This document shows positions 27,870 through 36,153 of a stretch of 64,000 bases of DNA, piece after piece. The notes beneath the pieces are model-generated. The model made no database searches. It saw only the letters and a program-made list of their open reading frames with translations, and was not told where the DNA came from. The translations under genes were made by a program, and so were the position numbers. Source of the stretch: Deltaproteobacteria bacterium (GTDB lineage Bacteria > Desulfobacterota > Desulfobacteria > Desulfobacterales > Desulfosarcinaceae); NCBI GenBank assembly GCA_021824175.1, contig JAKALP010000019.1, positions 35,532 to 99,531 of the forward strand, in the 5' to 3' direction. Positions within the stretch are counted from its first letter, which is position 1. Every line of letters begins with the position of its first letter.

Positions 27870-28577
27870 AGGCCAATCCACCTGATCTGTATAATTAGTC
27901 CCTTAACGGTGAAATTGAATGCATTTTGCGTACAAAATTTTAGAAGACATTTGCGAAACCACAACAGGCAACTGTTACATCGGTTTTGATCGTATTCAAC
28001 TTTTTGGTACCGGCTTGTCCGGCTTAGGCAAATGCAGATATTATTCTCATATCGCAGGTTTTGTTGGGCCTGCGATATGAGAATTATATCACAGCTGTGG
28101 ATTGCCGATTTCAGTCCGCTGCATATTGATTGGTGATGATTTCGATCAGGCTTTCGACGGGCTCGGTGCTTTTCTTATTGCCGAAGCCGTGGCGTTTGCT
28201 GCGGCTTGAAATTGCGACAGTTGCACGAATGTTGGGTCTAATAATATGAATGCCACTTTGCCCCTGGTGGTTCGGATGTAAGGTTGCCCCAATAAAGTAA
28301 GGTGTCCCTGGAATCACGGTGGCGGCCACAATGCTCGCGCCCAGGCTGGTGAGCTGCCGGCGCTGGATAGCGGCGGTGGTGGCGCAGCCGCCTCCAAGGG
28401 TAAAGACGCGCTGGTGGTTTGCTGCCACAACTGGCTTTCATTTCTAAATCGAAACTACCGATGTCGGCAACCGTCGGCATCACCAAATTAATCATTGACA
28501 TAAAAGGACGAATTTTATTTACAGTCTCCGTTCTAATGTAAAGGCAGACCCCTATCGATTAAGTAGGAGGAATTCAT
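27870..28577. other. Intergenic 708 bp before fdhA
   Basis: It begins with the tail of the ntrC duplicate, then a 16-bp palindrome (28043-28084) followed by CACAGCTGTG. From 28111 to 28501 two leftward frames are open, but neither has a ribosome site or a recognisable domain. No sigma-54 site and no convincing fdhA promoter were identified. Confidence 0.45.
28043..28084. repeat. 16-bp perfect palindrome ATTCTCATATCGCAGG / CCTGCGATATGAGAAT
   Basis: Left arm 28043-28058, 10-base loop TTTTGTTGGG, right arm 28069-28084, all 16 positions paired. Partial copies in the same orientation are at 27224-27239 and 62696-62730. The RNA would form a strong hairpin, but there is no T-tract. Confidence 0.75.
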
Positions 28578-31262
28578 ATGGTTCGGTTAATAATCGACGG
28601 CAAGGAGGTTAAGGCTGCTGAAAAGAGCACGATCCTTGAAGCGGCCCAAAGTGTGGGGATTCGGATTCCAACACTTTGTTTTCATGAAAAAATGAAACCG
28701 ATCGGTTCTTGTCGAATGTGTGTGGTTGAGGTGGAAGGCTATGACAAGCCGATAACTGCCTGCGACACACGGGTTATGGATGGCATGCATGTAACAACCA
28801 ATTCAGAGCGCCTATTTAAAATGCGCCAAGAGACTCTGAAGCTGTTGTGCGCCAATCATCCACTGGATTGTCCGATCTGCCAAAAGGCGGGCGAGTGCAT
28901 GCTGCAGGATCTGGTGTATGAATTCGGCGTCGCGCAGGTTGATAATAAATTGCCGGCCACTAAGCAACGGATTGCACCTTACGCTACACCGATGATTCAG
29001 TACTGGCACTCACGGTGCATTCTCTGTCTGCGTTGCGTATCGGCCTGCCGAGAGTTGACCGGAGCGTACGCCATCGATATAAAAACCGGTGAAAACGGCC
29101 CGATCATTTCCGTTAATCCCGATAAATGCGTTTCCTGTGGTCAATGCGCCCAAGTCTGCCCGGTTGGCGCTCTCATCGAAAATAAGCACTCGATGCGCTG
29201 GCGACCTTGGGATATCAAGAAAGTTCGCACGACCTGCCCCTACTGCGGGGTCGGGTGCCAGCAGCTTCTGCATGTGAATGTAAAAACCAATCGTATTGTG
29301 AGCGTCACCGGCGTTGAAGACGGCGCGCCCAATCAGGGCCGGTTATGCGTTAAAGGACGCTTCGGATACGATTTTATTTATTCCGAAGAAAGACTGAAAA
29401 CCCCCATGATCCGCGAAAACGGAGAGCTCCGGGAAGCCTCCTGGGATGAGGCGCTGGATCTGGTGGCCAATAAATTTAAACAAATCATCGCTGAAAGCGG
29501 GCCGGATGCATTGGCCGGGGTCAGTTGCGCCAGAAGCATCAATGAAGACTCCTATAATATGCAAAAGCTTTTTCGGGCGGCGCTCAAGACGAACAATATC
29601 GATCATTGTGCGCGTACTTGACATGCTCCCACAGTCGCCGGTCTGGCGGCAAGTTTCGGTTCAGGCGCAATGACTAACTCCTTTGGGGAATTCTCAAAAG
29701 CCAAAATGTTCATGGTGATTGGGTCCAATATGACGGAAGCACACCCGGTTGCCGCTTCCTTCGTAAAAAACGCCGTTACCAATGGGGCGGAATTGATCGT
29801 GGTAGACCCGCGACGCCACCGTCTGGTGGATTACGCCACAACCCACGTTCAACTGAAAGTGGGAAGTGATATCGCTTTACTCAACGCGCTCATGCATGTG
29901 CTGATCGAAGAGGACTTATACGACAAAAAATTTGTCGCCTCCTGCTGCCAAGGGTTTGATGAACTCAAAGAAAAAGTCAGCACCTACACCCCTGAGTACA
30001 GCAGCGATATTTGCGGTATCGCCCCGGATGCCATCCGGAAGCTGGCGCGAAAAATCTCCTCGGTCAAACCAATGATGGTTTGCTACACACTGGGAATTAC
30101 CGAGCATACGTGCGGCAAAAATAACGTTCAATCCGTTGCTAATTTGCAGATGCTTCTGGGAAATCTCGGCATGGAATACGGCGGCGTCAATCCGCTGCGC
30201 GGTCAGAACAACGTCCAAGGTGCTTGCGACATGGGCGCCCTGCCCAATGTCTTTCCCGGATATCAGCGCGTGAACGATTCCACTATCCGGGAGAAGTTCC
30301 AGGACGCCTGGAAGGTGGAGGACCTCCCCTTCTTGAACGGCCTGATGATCCCCCAGATGATGGATGGGCTGGTCAGCAAGAAGATCAGGGGGTTCTACAT
30401 CTTCGGCGAGAACCTGGCCAATACCGAGCCGGACATCCACAAGGTGGAACACGAACTGGCCTCGGCCGAGTTCCTGGTGGTGCAGGACATCTTCCTCAAC
30501 GAGACCACGCGTTTTGCCCATGTGGTGCTCCCGGCGGCGGCCTGGAGCGAAAACGACGGCACCTTCGCCAACAGCGAGCGCCGGGTGAGCCGTGTCCGGA
30601 CCGCAACCCCACCCCCGGGCGAAGCGAAGCCCAACTGGTGGATCTTTAAACAAATTGCTAAAAGATTCGGTCAGGACTGGAAATCGGATAGCGCCCAGGA
30701 AATCTGGGATAACGAGGTCTCCGTTTTGGCCCCGAATTTGGCTGGAATCAAATATTCCCGGATCGAAAACGACGGGATTCAGTGGCCTTGCGGCACAGTC
30801 GATCACCCGGGAACCTGCTATCTGCACAAGGACGGACAATTCACCTGCGGGCTTGGTAAATTTAACCCCGTGGATTGGACACCGCCCGCGGAAGTTGCGG
30901 ACGATGAGTATCCGTTTGTGTTGAGCACCGGTAGGCGACTCTATCATTATCATACCCGAACCCAGACCGGGCGGTGCGCCGGACTAAACGATCTGTTGGG
31001 TGAAGAAACCGCCGACATTTCTTTTGAAGACGCTCAAGCACTCGGTATCGCTGATAAAGAGATGATTCGGGTCTCTTCCAGACGGGGAGAAGTGATTGTT
31101 CGGGCCAAGGTCACATCGGAAGTCCCCAAGGGGCTCGTGTGGATGGCGTTCCACTTCCGGGAAAACAATGCCAACTGGCTGACCAATCCGGCGTTTGACC
31201 CGGACACCTTGACCGCGGAATATAAAGCCTGTGCGGTCAAGATAAACAAATTAGAGAATTAA
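28578..31262 (+). CDS. fdhA: Selenocysteine formate dehydrogenase, catalytic subunit
   Basis: One 894-aa protein read through TGA 29619-29621 as selenocysteine 348, in NIDHCART-U-HAPTVAGL, the active-site motif of molybdopterin/tungstopterin formate dehydrogenases. N-terminal NuoG-like electron-transfer region: 2Fe-2S (Cys34, 45, 48, 62), His-Cys3 cluster (His94, Cys98, 101, 107), two ferredoxin clusters (147-200) and the MopB 4Fe-4S (Cys220, 223, 227). The C-terminal cofactor domain ends with VPKGLVWMAFHF. No twin-arginine signal, so cytoplasmic. ATG 28578 follows TAGGAGGAATTCAT. No fdhB or NAD-binding partner is adjacent. A GC-rich patch at about 30290-30645 contrasts with the rest. Confidence 0.95.
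29622..29660 (+). promoter_or_regulatory. Probable bacterial SECIS of fdhA
   Basis: Fourteen bases after the TGA, CGCC (29636-29639) pairs with GGCG (29645-29648) around a GGTCT loop, matching the GGU(C) apical loop that SelB recognises. Spacing from the UGA fits bacterial SECIS elements. Confidence 0.7.
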
Positions 31263-31314
31263 CTTAAGAGTCCGCATCTCGTAACCTCATTTTTGTTGGT
31301 GTCTGAAATCGAAA

Positions 31315-31348
31315 TTGCCCGCGGGTGTATGCCTTGCGGGCAATTTTT
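31315..31348 (+). terminator. Intrinsic terminator of fdhA
   Basis: TTGCCCGC (31315-31322) and GCGGGCAA (31336-31343) form a perfect 8-bp stem around 13 bases, followed by TTTTT; it lies 52 bp after the fdhA stop. Confidence 0.8.
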
Positions 31349-31416
31349 CATTGAGAGTCTATTGACCATATTTAGTTATCCTGACGGATCTAATTCTAAC
31401 ACAGTCCCTCAAAACC

Positions 31417-31463
31417 CAATATTGATTATATCAATATTGACATAACTTTCCTTCTTCTATAGT
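31417..31463 (+). promoter_or_regulatory. Palindromic operator overlapping a promoter before the aldehyde dehydrogenase
   Basis: CAATATTGAT-TAT-ATCAATATTG (31417-31439) is a perfect 10-bp inverted repeat. Its right end merges into TTGACA (31437-31442), with TATAGT at 31458-31463 (15-bp spacer). A dimeric repressor site over the -35 box is the simplest reading. Confidence 0.5.
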
Positions 31464-31522
31464 GAAGCCATCGTGTTGATGCACGTCAGGCGCCTTTTCT
31501 AAGGCACCATGACGCCAAAAGA

Positions 31523-31606
31523 CTCCTTGACATTTCGTTGATGGATGCCGCTGAAATGAAAATCACCGAATACAAGGAGTGTGCAGTGCGCATCGACAAG
31601 ATTTGA
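31523..31606 (+). pseudogene. Remnant of a second formate dehydrogenase-type C-terminus
   Basis: This frame reads LLDISLMDAAEMKITEYK then ECAVRIDKI and a stop, closely matching the last residues of molybdopterin oxidoreductases; the FdhA just upstream ends TAEYKACAVKINKLEN. Nothing before it is open in the same frame. It is a leftover of a former paralogue next to the aldehyde dehydrogenase. Confidence 0.6.
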
Positions 31607-31725
31607 CTGAGACGACATGAAGGGCCTTCACTTATATTATTATATTAAAGGATTGGGATATCAAAAACGGCTTAATGGGGCGTATCTTTCTATTTGGCCA
31701 CGTCACCAAAGGAGGAGGAATAACG

Positions 31726-33342
31726 ATGACACAAGAGGCATTATCCATAGTAACGGCCCCACCACAGCCAGAGATCGGGAACCAAAACATCACCATCAGC
31801 ATCAATCCGGCCACTGGTGAAACCAACGCCGTATTTCCGCTCAACACGCAAGATGATGTGTTTGCGGCCGTCCGCAATGCCCGCCGGGCCCAACCCGACT
31901 GGGCTGCTTTGCCCATCAAAGCCAGGGTGCGCTATGTGAAAAAATTGGCCGATTTCCTCCAGGGCCACTCCATGAAAATTGCCGAGACCATCTCCAAGGA
32001 CAATGGCAAAACCATCGGTGACGCCATGACTGCAGAGTGCATGCCCGCAGTCTTAGCTACGGGTTACTACAGCAGTAAGGCGGCCCGTTTTCTCAAAGAT
32101 CGACGCATCTGGCCAGGCAGCCTGCTAACCTCCAACTACCTGAGCAAAATCGTGCGGGTGCCTTATGGGGTGATCGGCATCATCTCTCCCTGGAACTATC
32201 CGTTTTCCATTCCCTATTCCGAAGTGGTGATGGCACTGCTGGCCGGCAATACCGTCATTTTAAAAACTGCTTCTGAGACTCAAATGGTCGGCCATATTCT
32301 CAAAGAGTGCATCGAATCAGCGCATCTGCCGCCCGGTGTGTTCACCCATCTCAATTTGCCCGGCAGAATTGCCGGCGACGCCTTCATCGATGCCGGCGTC
32401 GACAAGCTCTTCTTTACCGGATCGGTATCCGTGGGCAAGTACCTGATGAAAAAGGCCTCGGAGCGCTTGACGCCTCTCGTGCTGGAGCTGGGTGGCAATG
32501 ATGCCATGATCGTCTGCGAGGATGCCGATTTGCATCGAGCCACCAGTGGGACGGTTTGGGCCGGCCTGCAAAACGCGGGGCAGTCCTGCGGCGGCATTGA
32601 ACGCATTTACGTGCAGCGCAGCATCTATCCTCAATTCCTTTCCCTGCTCAAAGAAAAAGTAGATGCCCTGAAGGTGGGCAACGGCCAATCCATGGATTCG
32701 GACATTGGCGCCATGACCACCCAGCGTCAGATGCAGACCGTTCAGCATCATGTCCAGGAGGCGCTGAGCAAAGGCGCCAAAATTTATGCCCGCTCATCCG
32801 TGCCCGCCGACACCAAAGGCTGGTTTCATCCCTGCATGGTGCTCACCGACGTCAACCATGACATGCTCGTGATGAAAGAGGAGACCTTTGGCCCCGTGGT
32901 GGGAGTCATGCCCTACGATACCATTGACGAGGCCATAGCCCTGGCCAACGACTCCGACCTCGGACTGACCGCCTCGGTGTGGTCCGGTAATCGTGGCAAG
33001 GCCAAGCAAATCGCTCGCAAGATCAAAGCCGGCGCAGTCATGATCAATGATCACCTGCTAAGCCACGGGCTGGCCGAGACCCCCTGGGGCGGGATCAAGG
33101 AGAGCGGTATCGGCCGCACCCATGGTGAGTTGGGATTCAATGAAATGACATGGCCCCAGGTGGTGGTCGATCAGATTCTGCCCTTTGCCCGGCGCAATTT
33201 CTGGTGGCAGCCCTTCGAAGCCAAGCAACTCTATGGCATGAAAGGCATCATCGATTTGCTACACGCCAAGAATCTATTGGTTCGCCTTGTTGGCGGCCTC
33301 AGATTGCTATGGGCGTTTCTGAGCACCTTCGCCAAAAGGTGA
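31726..33342 (+). CDS. Aldehyde dehydrogenase (NAD(P)-dependent)
   Basis: A 538-aa ALDH-superfamily enzyme oxidising an aldehyde to its acid. Cofactor and catalytic motifs: ISPWNYPFSIP near 154, LELGGNDAMIV with Glu254, and NAGQSCGGIERI with the nucleophile Cys288; KEETFGPVVGV and the ETPWGGIKESG region near the end are conserved. The length exceeds the usual 480-500 because of a hydrophobic C-terminal tail (LLVRLVGGLRLLWAFLSTF) that may attach it to the membrane, as in fatty-aldehyde dehydrogenases. ATG 31726 follows GGAGGAGGAATAACG. The substrate is not certain; long-chain aldehydes are a reasonable guess. Confidence 0.88.
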   Translation: MTQEALSIVTAPPQPEIGNQNITISINPATGETNAVFPLNTQDDVFAAVRNARRAQPDWAALPIKARVRYVKKLADFLQGHSMKIAETISKDNGKTIGDAMTAECMPAVLATGYYSSKAARFLKDRRIWPGSLLTSNYLSKIVRVPYGVIGIISPWNYPFSIPYSEVVMALLAGNTVILKTASETQMVGHILKECIESAHLPPGVFTHLNLPGRIAGDAFIDAGVDKLFFTGSVSVGKYLMKKASERLTPLVLELGGNDAMIVCEDADLHRATSGTVWAGLQNAGQSCGGIERIYVQRSIYPQFLSLLKEKVDALKVGNGQSMDSDIGAMTTQRQMQTVQHHVQEALSKGAKIYARSSVPADTKGWFHPCMVLTDVNHDMLVMKEETFGPVVGVMPYDTIDEAIALANDSDLGLTASVWSGNRGKAKQIARKIKAGAVMINDHLLSHGLAETPWGGIKESGIGRTHGELGFNEMTWPQVVVDQILPFARRNFWWQPFEAKQLYGMKGIIDLLHAKNLLVRLVGGLRLLWAFLSTFAKR

Positions 33343-33356
33343 AATAGGTGGTTATC

Positions 33357-33388
33357 TGTAGCGGCTTGGAATCATCCAGGCCGCTACA
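33357..33388 (+). terminator. Hairpin terminator of the aldehyde dehydrogenase gene
   Basis: A 14-bp near-perfect stem (TGTAGCGGCTTGGA / TCCAGGCCGCTACA, one T-G wobble) with a 4-base loop, 15 bp after the stop, followed only by TTTAG. The hairpin is clear; the weak T-tract lowers certainty. Confidence 0.5.
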
Positions 33389-33680
33389 TTTAGTGCATCA
33401 CGCTGCCAGTCGGGGTTTTGTTCAAGTGTGGAAAGGCGGACGTAACCGATCTGCATTGAGCCGCCTTAATTTTATGAAGAATATCGTGGCAGCCAAACAA
33501 TGCGACTGCTTACCATTTTGCAACAACAGATAGCTAATTTGTGGCCTGGAAACTTCTGAAGCATAAATTTGCTTGTCACTATAAAAAAGCACACAAACAC
33601 TTGCGATTGACAGCCAACGGAAGAAATATTTTGCGATGATAAGATCTGAAAGTCTGAGCAGGCGGTATTCCTTGATTTAA
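33389..33680. other. Spacer between the aldehyde dehydrogenase and the MITE-like element
   Basis: Nearly 300 bp with no supported gene; short frames lack ribosome sites. It forms part of the 542-bp gap 33343-33884. Confidence 0.4.
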
Positions 33681-33826
33681 TACAAGCTATCTCAAAATAA
33701 AAATTTTGGTTCAAAATCGCGGCGGAGGCAAATTTTAAACCGCAGACATACTAAAGTATTTCGAGGATTTAAAATTTGCCTCCAACAAAGAGTTTGGTTC
33801 AAAAGATTATTTTGAGATAGCTTGTA
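33681..33826. mobile_element. MITE-like nested palindrome, 146 bp
   Basis: Outer 20-bp arms (33681-33700 and 33807-33826) are perfect inverted copies, ending TACAAGCTATC / GATAGCTTGTA, consistent with a TA target duplication. Inside, 16-bp arms GGAGGCAAATTTTAAA (33724-33739) and its complement (33768-33783) pair as well, and GGTTCAAAA occurs as a direct repeat in both halves. It has no coding capacity. Size and structure fit a miniature inverted-repeat transposable element; the parent transposon is unknown. Confidence 0.65.
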
Positions 33827-33884
33827 GAGTAAAAACCTAAAAACTCTTCTCACTCAACAGCCCAATTCACTGAGAAACCCCAGT

Positions 33885-35915
33885 TTACTTTTTCCCCAGC
33901 GCCTTTTCCACCACCACCCCCACATCGTCGGCCAGGATTACTTCCAGTCCCTGCACCAGCTCGGGTTCCAGGCGTTGCAGGTCGGCGGCATTGGCTTTGG
34001 GCAGGATCACGGTGTGGATCTGCTCGCGTTGGGCGGCCATGATTTTCTCGCGCACGCCGGCGATGGGGAGTATTCGGCCGCTGAGGGTCAGCTCGCCGGT
34101 CATGGCCACATCGGGCCGGGCCGGGCGTTGGGTGAGCAGGGAGATCAGGGCCACGGCCATGGTCAAGCCGGCGGAGGGTCCGTCCTTGGAAATGGCGCCG
34201 GCGGGCAGATGAATGTGGATGTCGCTGCGGGCGAAGAAATCGGCCGGAAAGCCGAAGGTGGCGGCCTGGCCACGCACGAAGCTCAGGGCGGTCTGGGCTG
34301 ACTCCTGGAGCACCTGGCCCATGGAGCCGGTGAGGATCAGTTGCTGGGTGCCCGCCATGATGGCGGCTTCCACGAACATCAGTTCGCCGCCGGCCTCGGT
34401 CCACACCAGGCCCGCCACCACGCCGATGCGGCCCTGGGGGCTTTTGGTTTCATGCACGAATTTGCCCGGCCCCAGCAGGCTGGCCACCATCGGGTCATCC
34501 ACCACCATCCGGCCGCCCTGCTCTTGATCCATGACGCACAGCCGCGCCAGCTTGCGGCATACCGCGGCGATTTCACGTTCCAGGCCGCGCAAGCCCGCTT
34601 CGCGCGTATGTTCGCGAATCACCTTGAGCAGGGCTGCGTCCTGGAAATCGATGTTCAGCGGGCTCAGGCCGGCGGCCGTGAGTTGCCGCGGCACTAAGAA
34701 GCTTTTGGCGATGGCCAGTTTGTCCAGCTCGGTGTAACCGGTGAAATCGATGCGCTCCAGGCGGTCGCGCAAGGGGCCGGGTATGCGTTCGATGACATTG
34801 GCCGTGGCAATGAAGATGGCGGCCGACAGATCAAAGGGAGCGTCGAGATAATGGTCCACAAAGCGGCTGTTCTGCTCGGGATCAAGCACTTCCAGCAACA
34901 CCGAAGCCGCGTCGCCTTGGAACTCCTGGCCGATCTTGTCGATTTCATCCAGCATCAAGACCGGGTTGTTGACGCCGGCCCGGCGAATTTCGCTCAAAAT
35001 CCGGCCGGGCATAGCGCCCACATAGGTGCGCCGGTGGCCGCGCAGCTCGGCCTCGTCGCGCACACCCGCCAGGGAGATGCGCACGAAGCGGCGGCCCAGG
35101 GCTTCGGCAATACCTCGGCCGATGGAGGTTTTGCCGGTACCCGGCGGCCCGGTAAAGCAGAGCACCGGGCCGCGGTTCATCTTCAACTGCTGCTTGCGCC
35201 CCAGCAGTTGGCGCACCACGGAGCGCAGTTCGGTCACATCCACGGGCTTGGGCAGATAGTGGGCCGCGCCCTTGCGCAGGGTCTCCACCGCCGATCCCAC
35301 CGTGGCATAGCCGGTGATCATGATCACTTCGATGTCGGCGCTGATCTGCTTGGCCGCTTCCAGCAGTTGGTTGCCGTCCATCTTGTCCATTTTTAAATCA
35401 GTGAGCACTAGGTCAAACCGCCGCTTGCGCAGCAGCTCCAAAGCTTCCAGGCCATTGGCGGCAGCCTCGACATGATAGCCCTCCTTGGCCAGCAAATAGG
35501 CCAGGTTGTTGCGGGCAATGCGCTCATCGTCCACCACCAGCAGCTCGAATTTCCTTTGGCTGCGCAGATTCTGAACGGCCAGAAACTCCAGCACCCGCTC
35601 TTTGACCGGCCCTAAACCGAAGTGCTCGGCGTCCAACACTGCCTGGGCCCGTTTGAGATCCAGGGTGTCGTCCGTGGACTTGGACCAGGGCAGGTCTGCC
35701 AGGAAGGTGAGATAATTATGACTGATGGCGTATTCGGGCTGGGAGGGGTCGGTCTTTTTGAGACGTTCCAGCTCCGTGGCGGCAATTTTGGCCACGGCCA
35801 CAGGCAGGCTCGCCCGCTCCAGGGTTTGCTGCAACTCCGCGAAATCATCTTCGCCTGCTGTGGCTTTGTTGGCTGTCGCGGGCGCGGGGGTCTCTTCCTT
35901 GCGAAAAAATACCAT
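33885..35915 (-). CDS. Lon-type ATP-dependent protease with an internal receiver domain
   Basis: A 676-aa fusion. Residues 25-120 match the end of the Lon N-terminal helical region (YAISHNYLTFLADLPWSKST). Residues 122-243 are a complete response-regulator receiver (acidic pair D129/D130, phospho-Asp173 in LVLTDLKM, Thr201, Lys223). Then come the Lon AAA+ module (Walker A GPPGTGKT at 256-263, Walker B D323/E324) and S16 protease domain with Ser581 in KDGPSAG and Lys624 in GVREKIMAA. The globular Lon substrate domain (about 200 residues) is missing. ATG 35915 follows AAGGGTTAACGGT. Phosphorylation would plausibly gate proteolysis; the cognate kinase is not adjacent. Confidence 0.92.
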   Translation of the reverse strand: MVFFRKEETPAPATANKATAGEDDFAELQQTLERASLPVAVAKIAATELERLKKTDPSQPEYAISHNYLTFLADLPWSKSTDDTLDLKRAQAVLDAEHFGLGPVKERVLEFLAVQNLRSQRKFELLVVDDERIARNNLAYLLAKEGYHVEAAANGLEALELLRKRRFDLVLTDLKMDKMDGNQLLEAAKQISADIEVIMITGYATVGSAVETLRKGAAHYLPKPVDVTELRSVVRQLLGRKQQLKMNRGPVLCFTGPPGTGKTSIGRGIAEALGRRFVRISLAGVRDEAELRGHRRTYVGAMPGRILSEIRRAGVNNPVLMLDEIDKIGQEFQGDAASVLLEVLDPEQNSRFVDHYLDAPFDLSAAIFIATANVIERIPGPLRDRLERIDFTGYTELDKLAIAKSFLVPRQLTAAGLSPLNIDFQDAALLKVIREHTREAGLRGLEREIAAVCRKLARLCVMDQEQGGRMVVDDPMVASLLGPGKFVHETKSPQGRIGVVAGLVWTEAGGELMFVEAAIMAGTQQLILTGSMGQVLQESAQTALSFVRGQAATFGFPADFFARSDIHIHLPAGAISKDGPSAGLTMAVALISLLTQRPARPDVAMTGELTLSGRILPIAGVREKIMAAQREQIHTVILPKANAADLQRLEPELVQGLEVILADDVGVVVEKALGKK

Positions 35916-35950
35916 ACCGTTAACCCTTAGTTAATCACCGTGAACTCCGA

Positions 35951-36059
35951 GGTGTTGCATCCGCGCAACCTTTCCTGCCGGGGCGTTGCAACACCGCCAT
36001 GTCACTGAAAGTAAATCCTTTTTTTGAGACTCGAAAAAAGACCGTTGCTAAATGCAACG
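35951..36059. promoter_or_regulatory. Cluster of GTTGC...GCAAC palindromes in a divergent promoter
   Basis: Between the Lon-receiver gene and the rightward group: GTTGC-N6-GCAAC (35954-35969), GTTGCAAC (35985-35992) and CGTTGC-N5-GCAACG (36043-36059), with GGTGTTGCA / TGCAACACC (35951-35959, 35987-35995) as an outer pair. It looks like binding sites for one dimeric regulator controlling both directions; the protein is unknown. Confidence 0.45.
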
Positions 36060-36153
36060 CTGTCGATGAGTGATTGTAATTAAATTAGTCTTATAAAATC
36101 AAGCAATTATTTTATACGAGGTCTTTGGCATGCATTGTGGATAACAGGAGATC

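Noticed and set aside
28111..28501. Two overlapping leftward frames before fdhA
   Set aside because: No recognisable domain, no ribosome site, and they overlap each other in different frames.
29619..29621. TGA as the end of a short fdhA and start of a second gene at 29670
   Set aside because: The frame is the same on both sides and the TGA sits exactly in the CART-U-H active-site motif with a SECIS-like hairpin after it, so it is one selenoprotein gene.
33850..34404. 184-codon leftward frame
   Set aside because: It is an Arg/Pro-rich out-of-frame shadow of the Lon-receiver gene.
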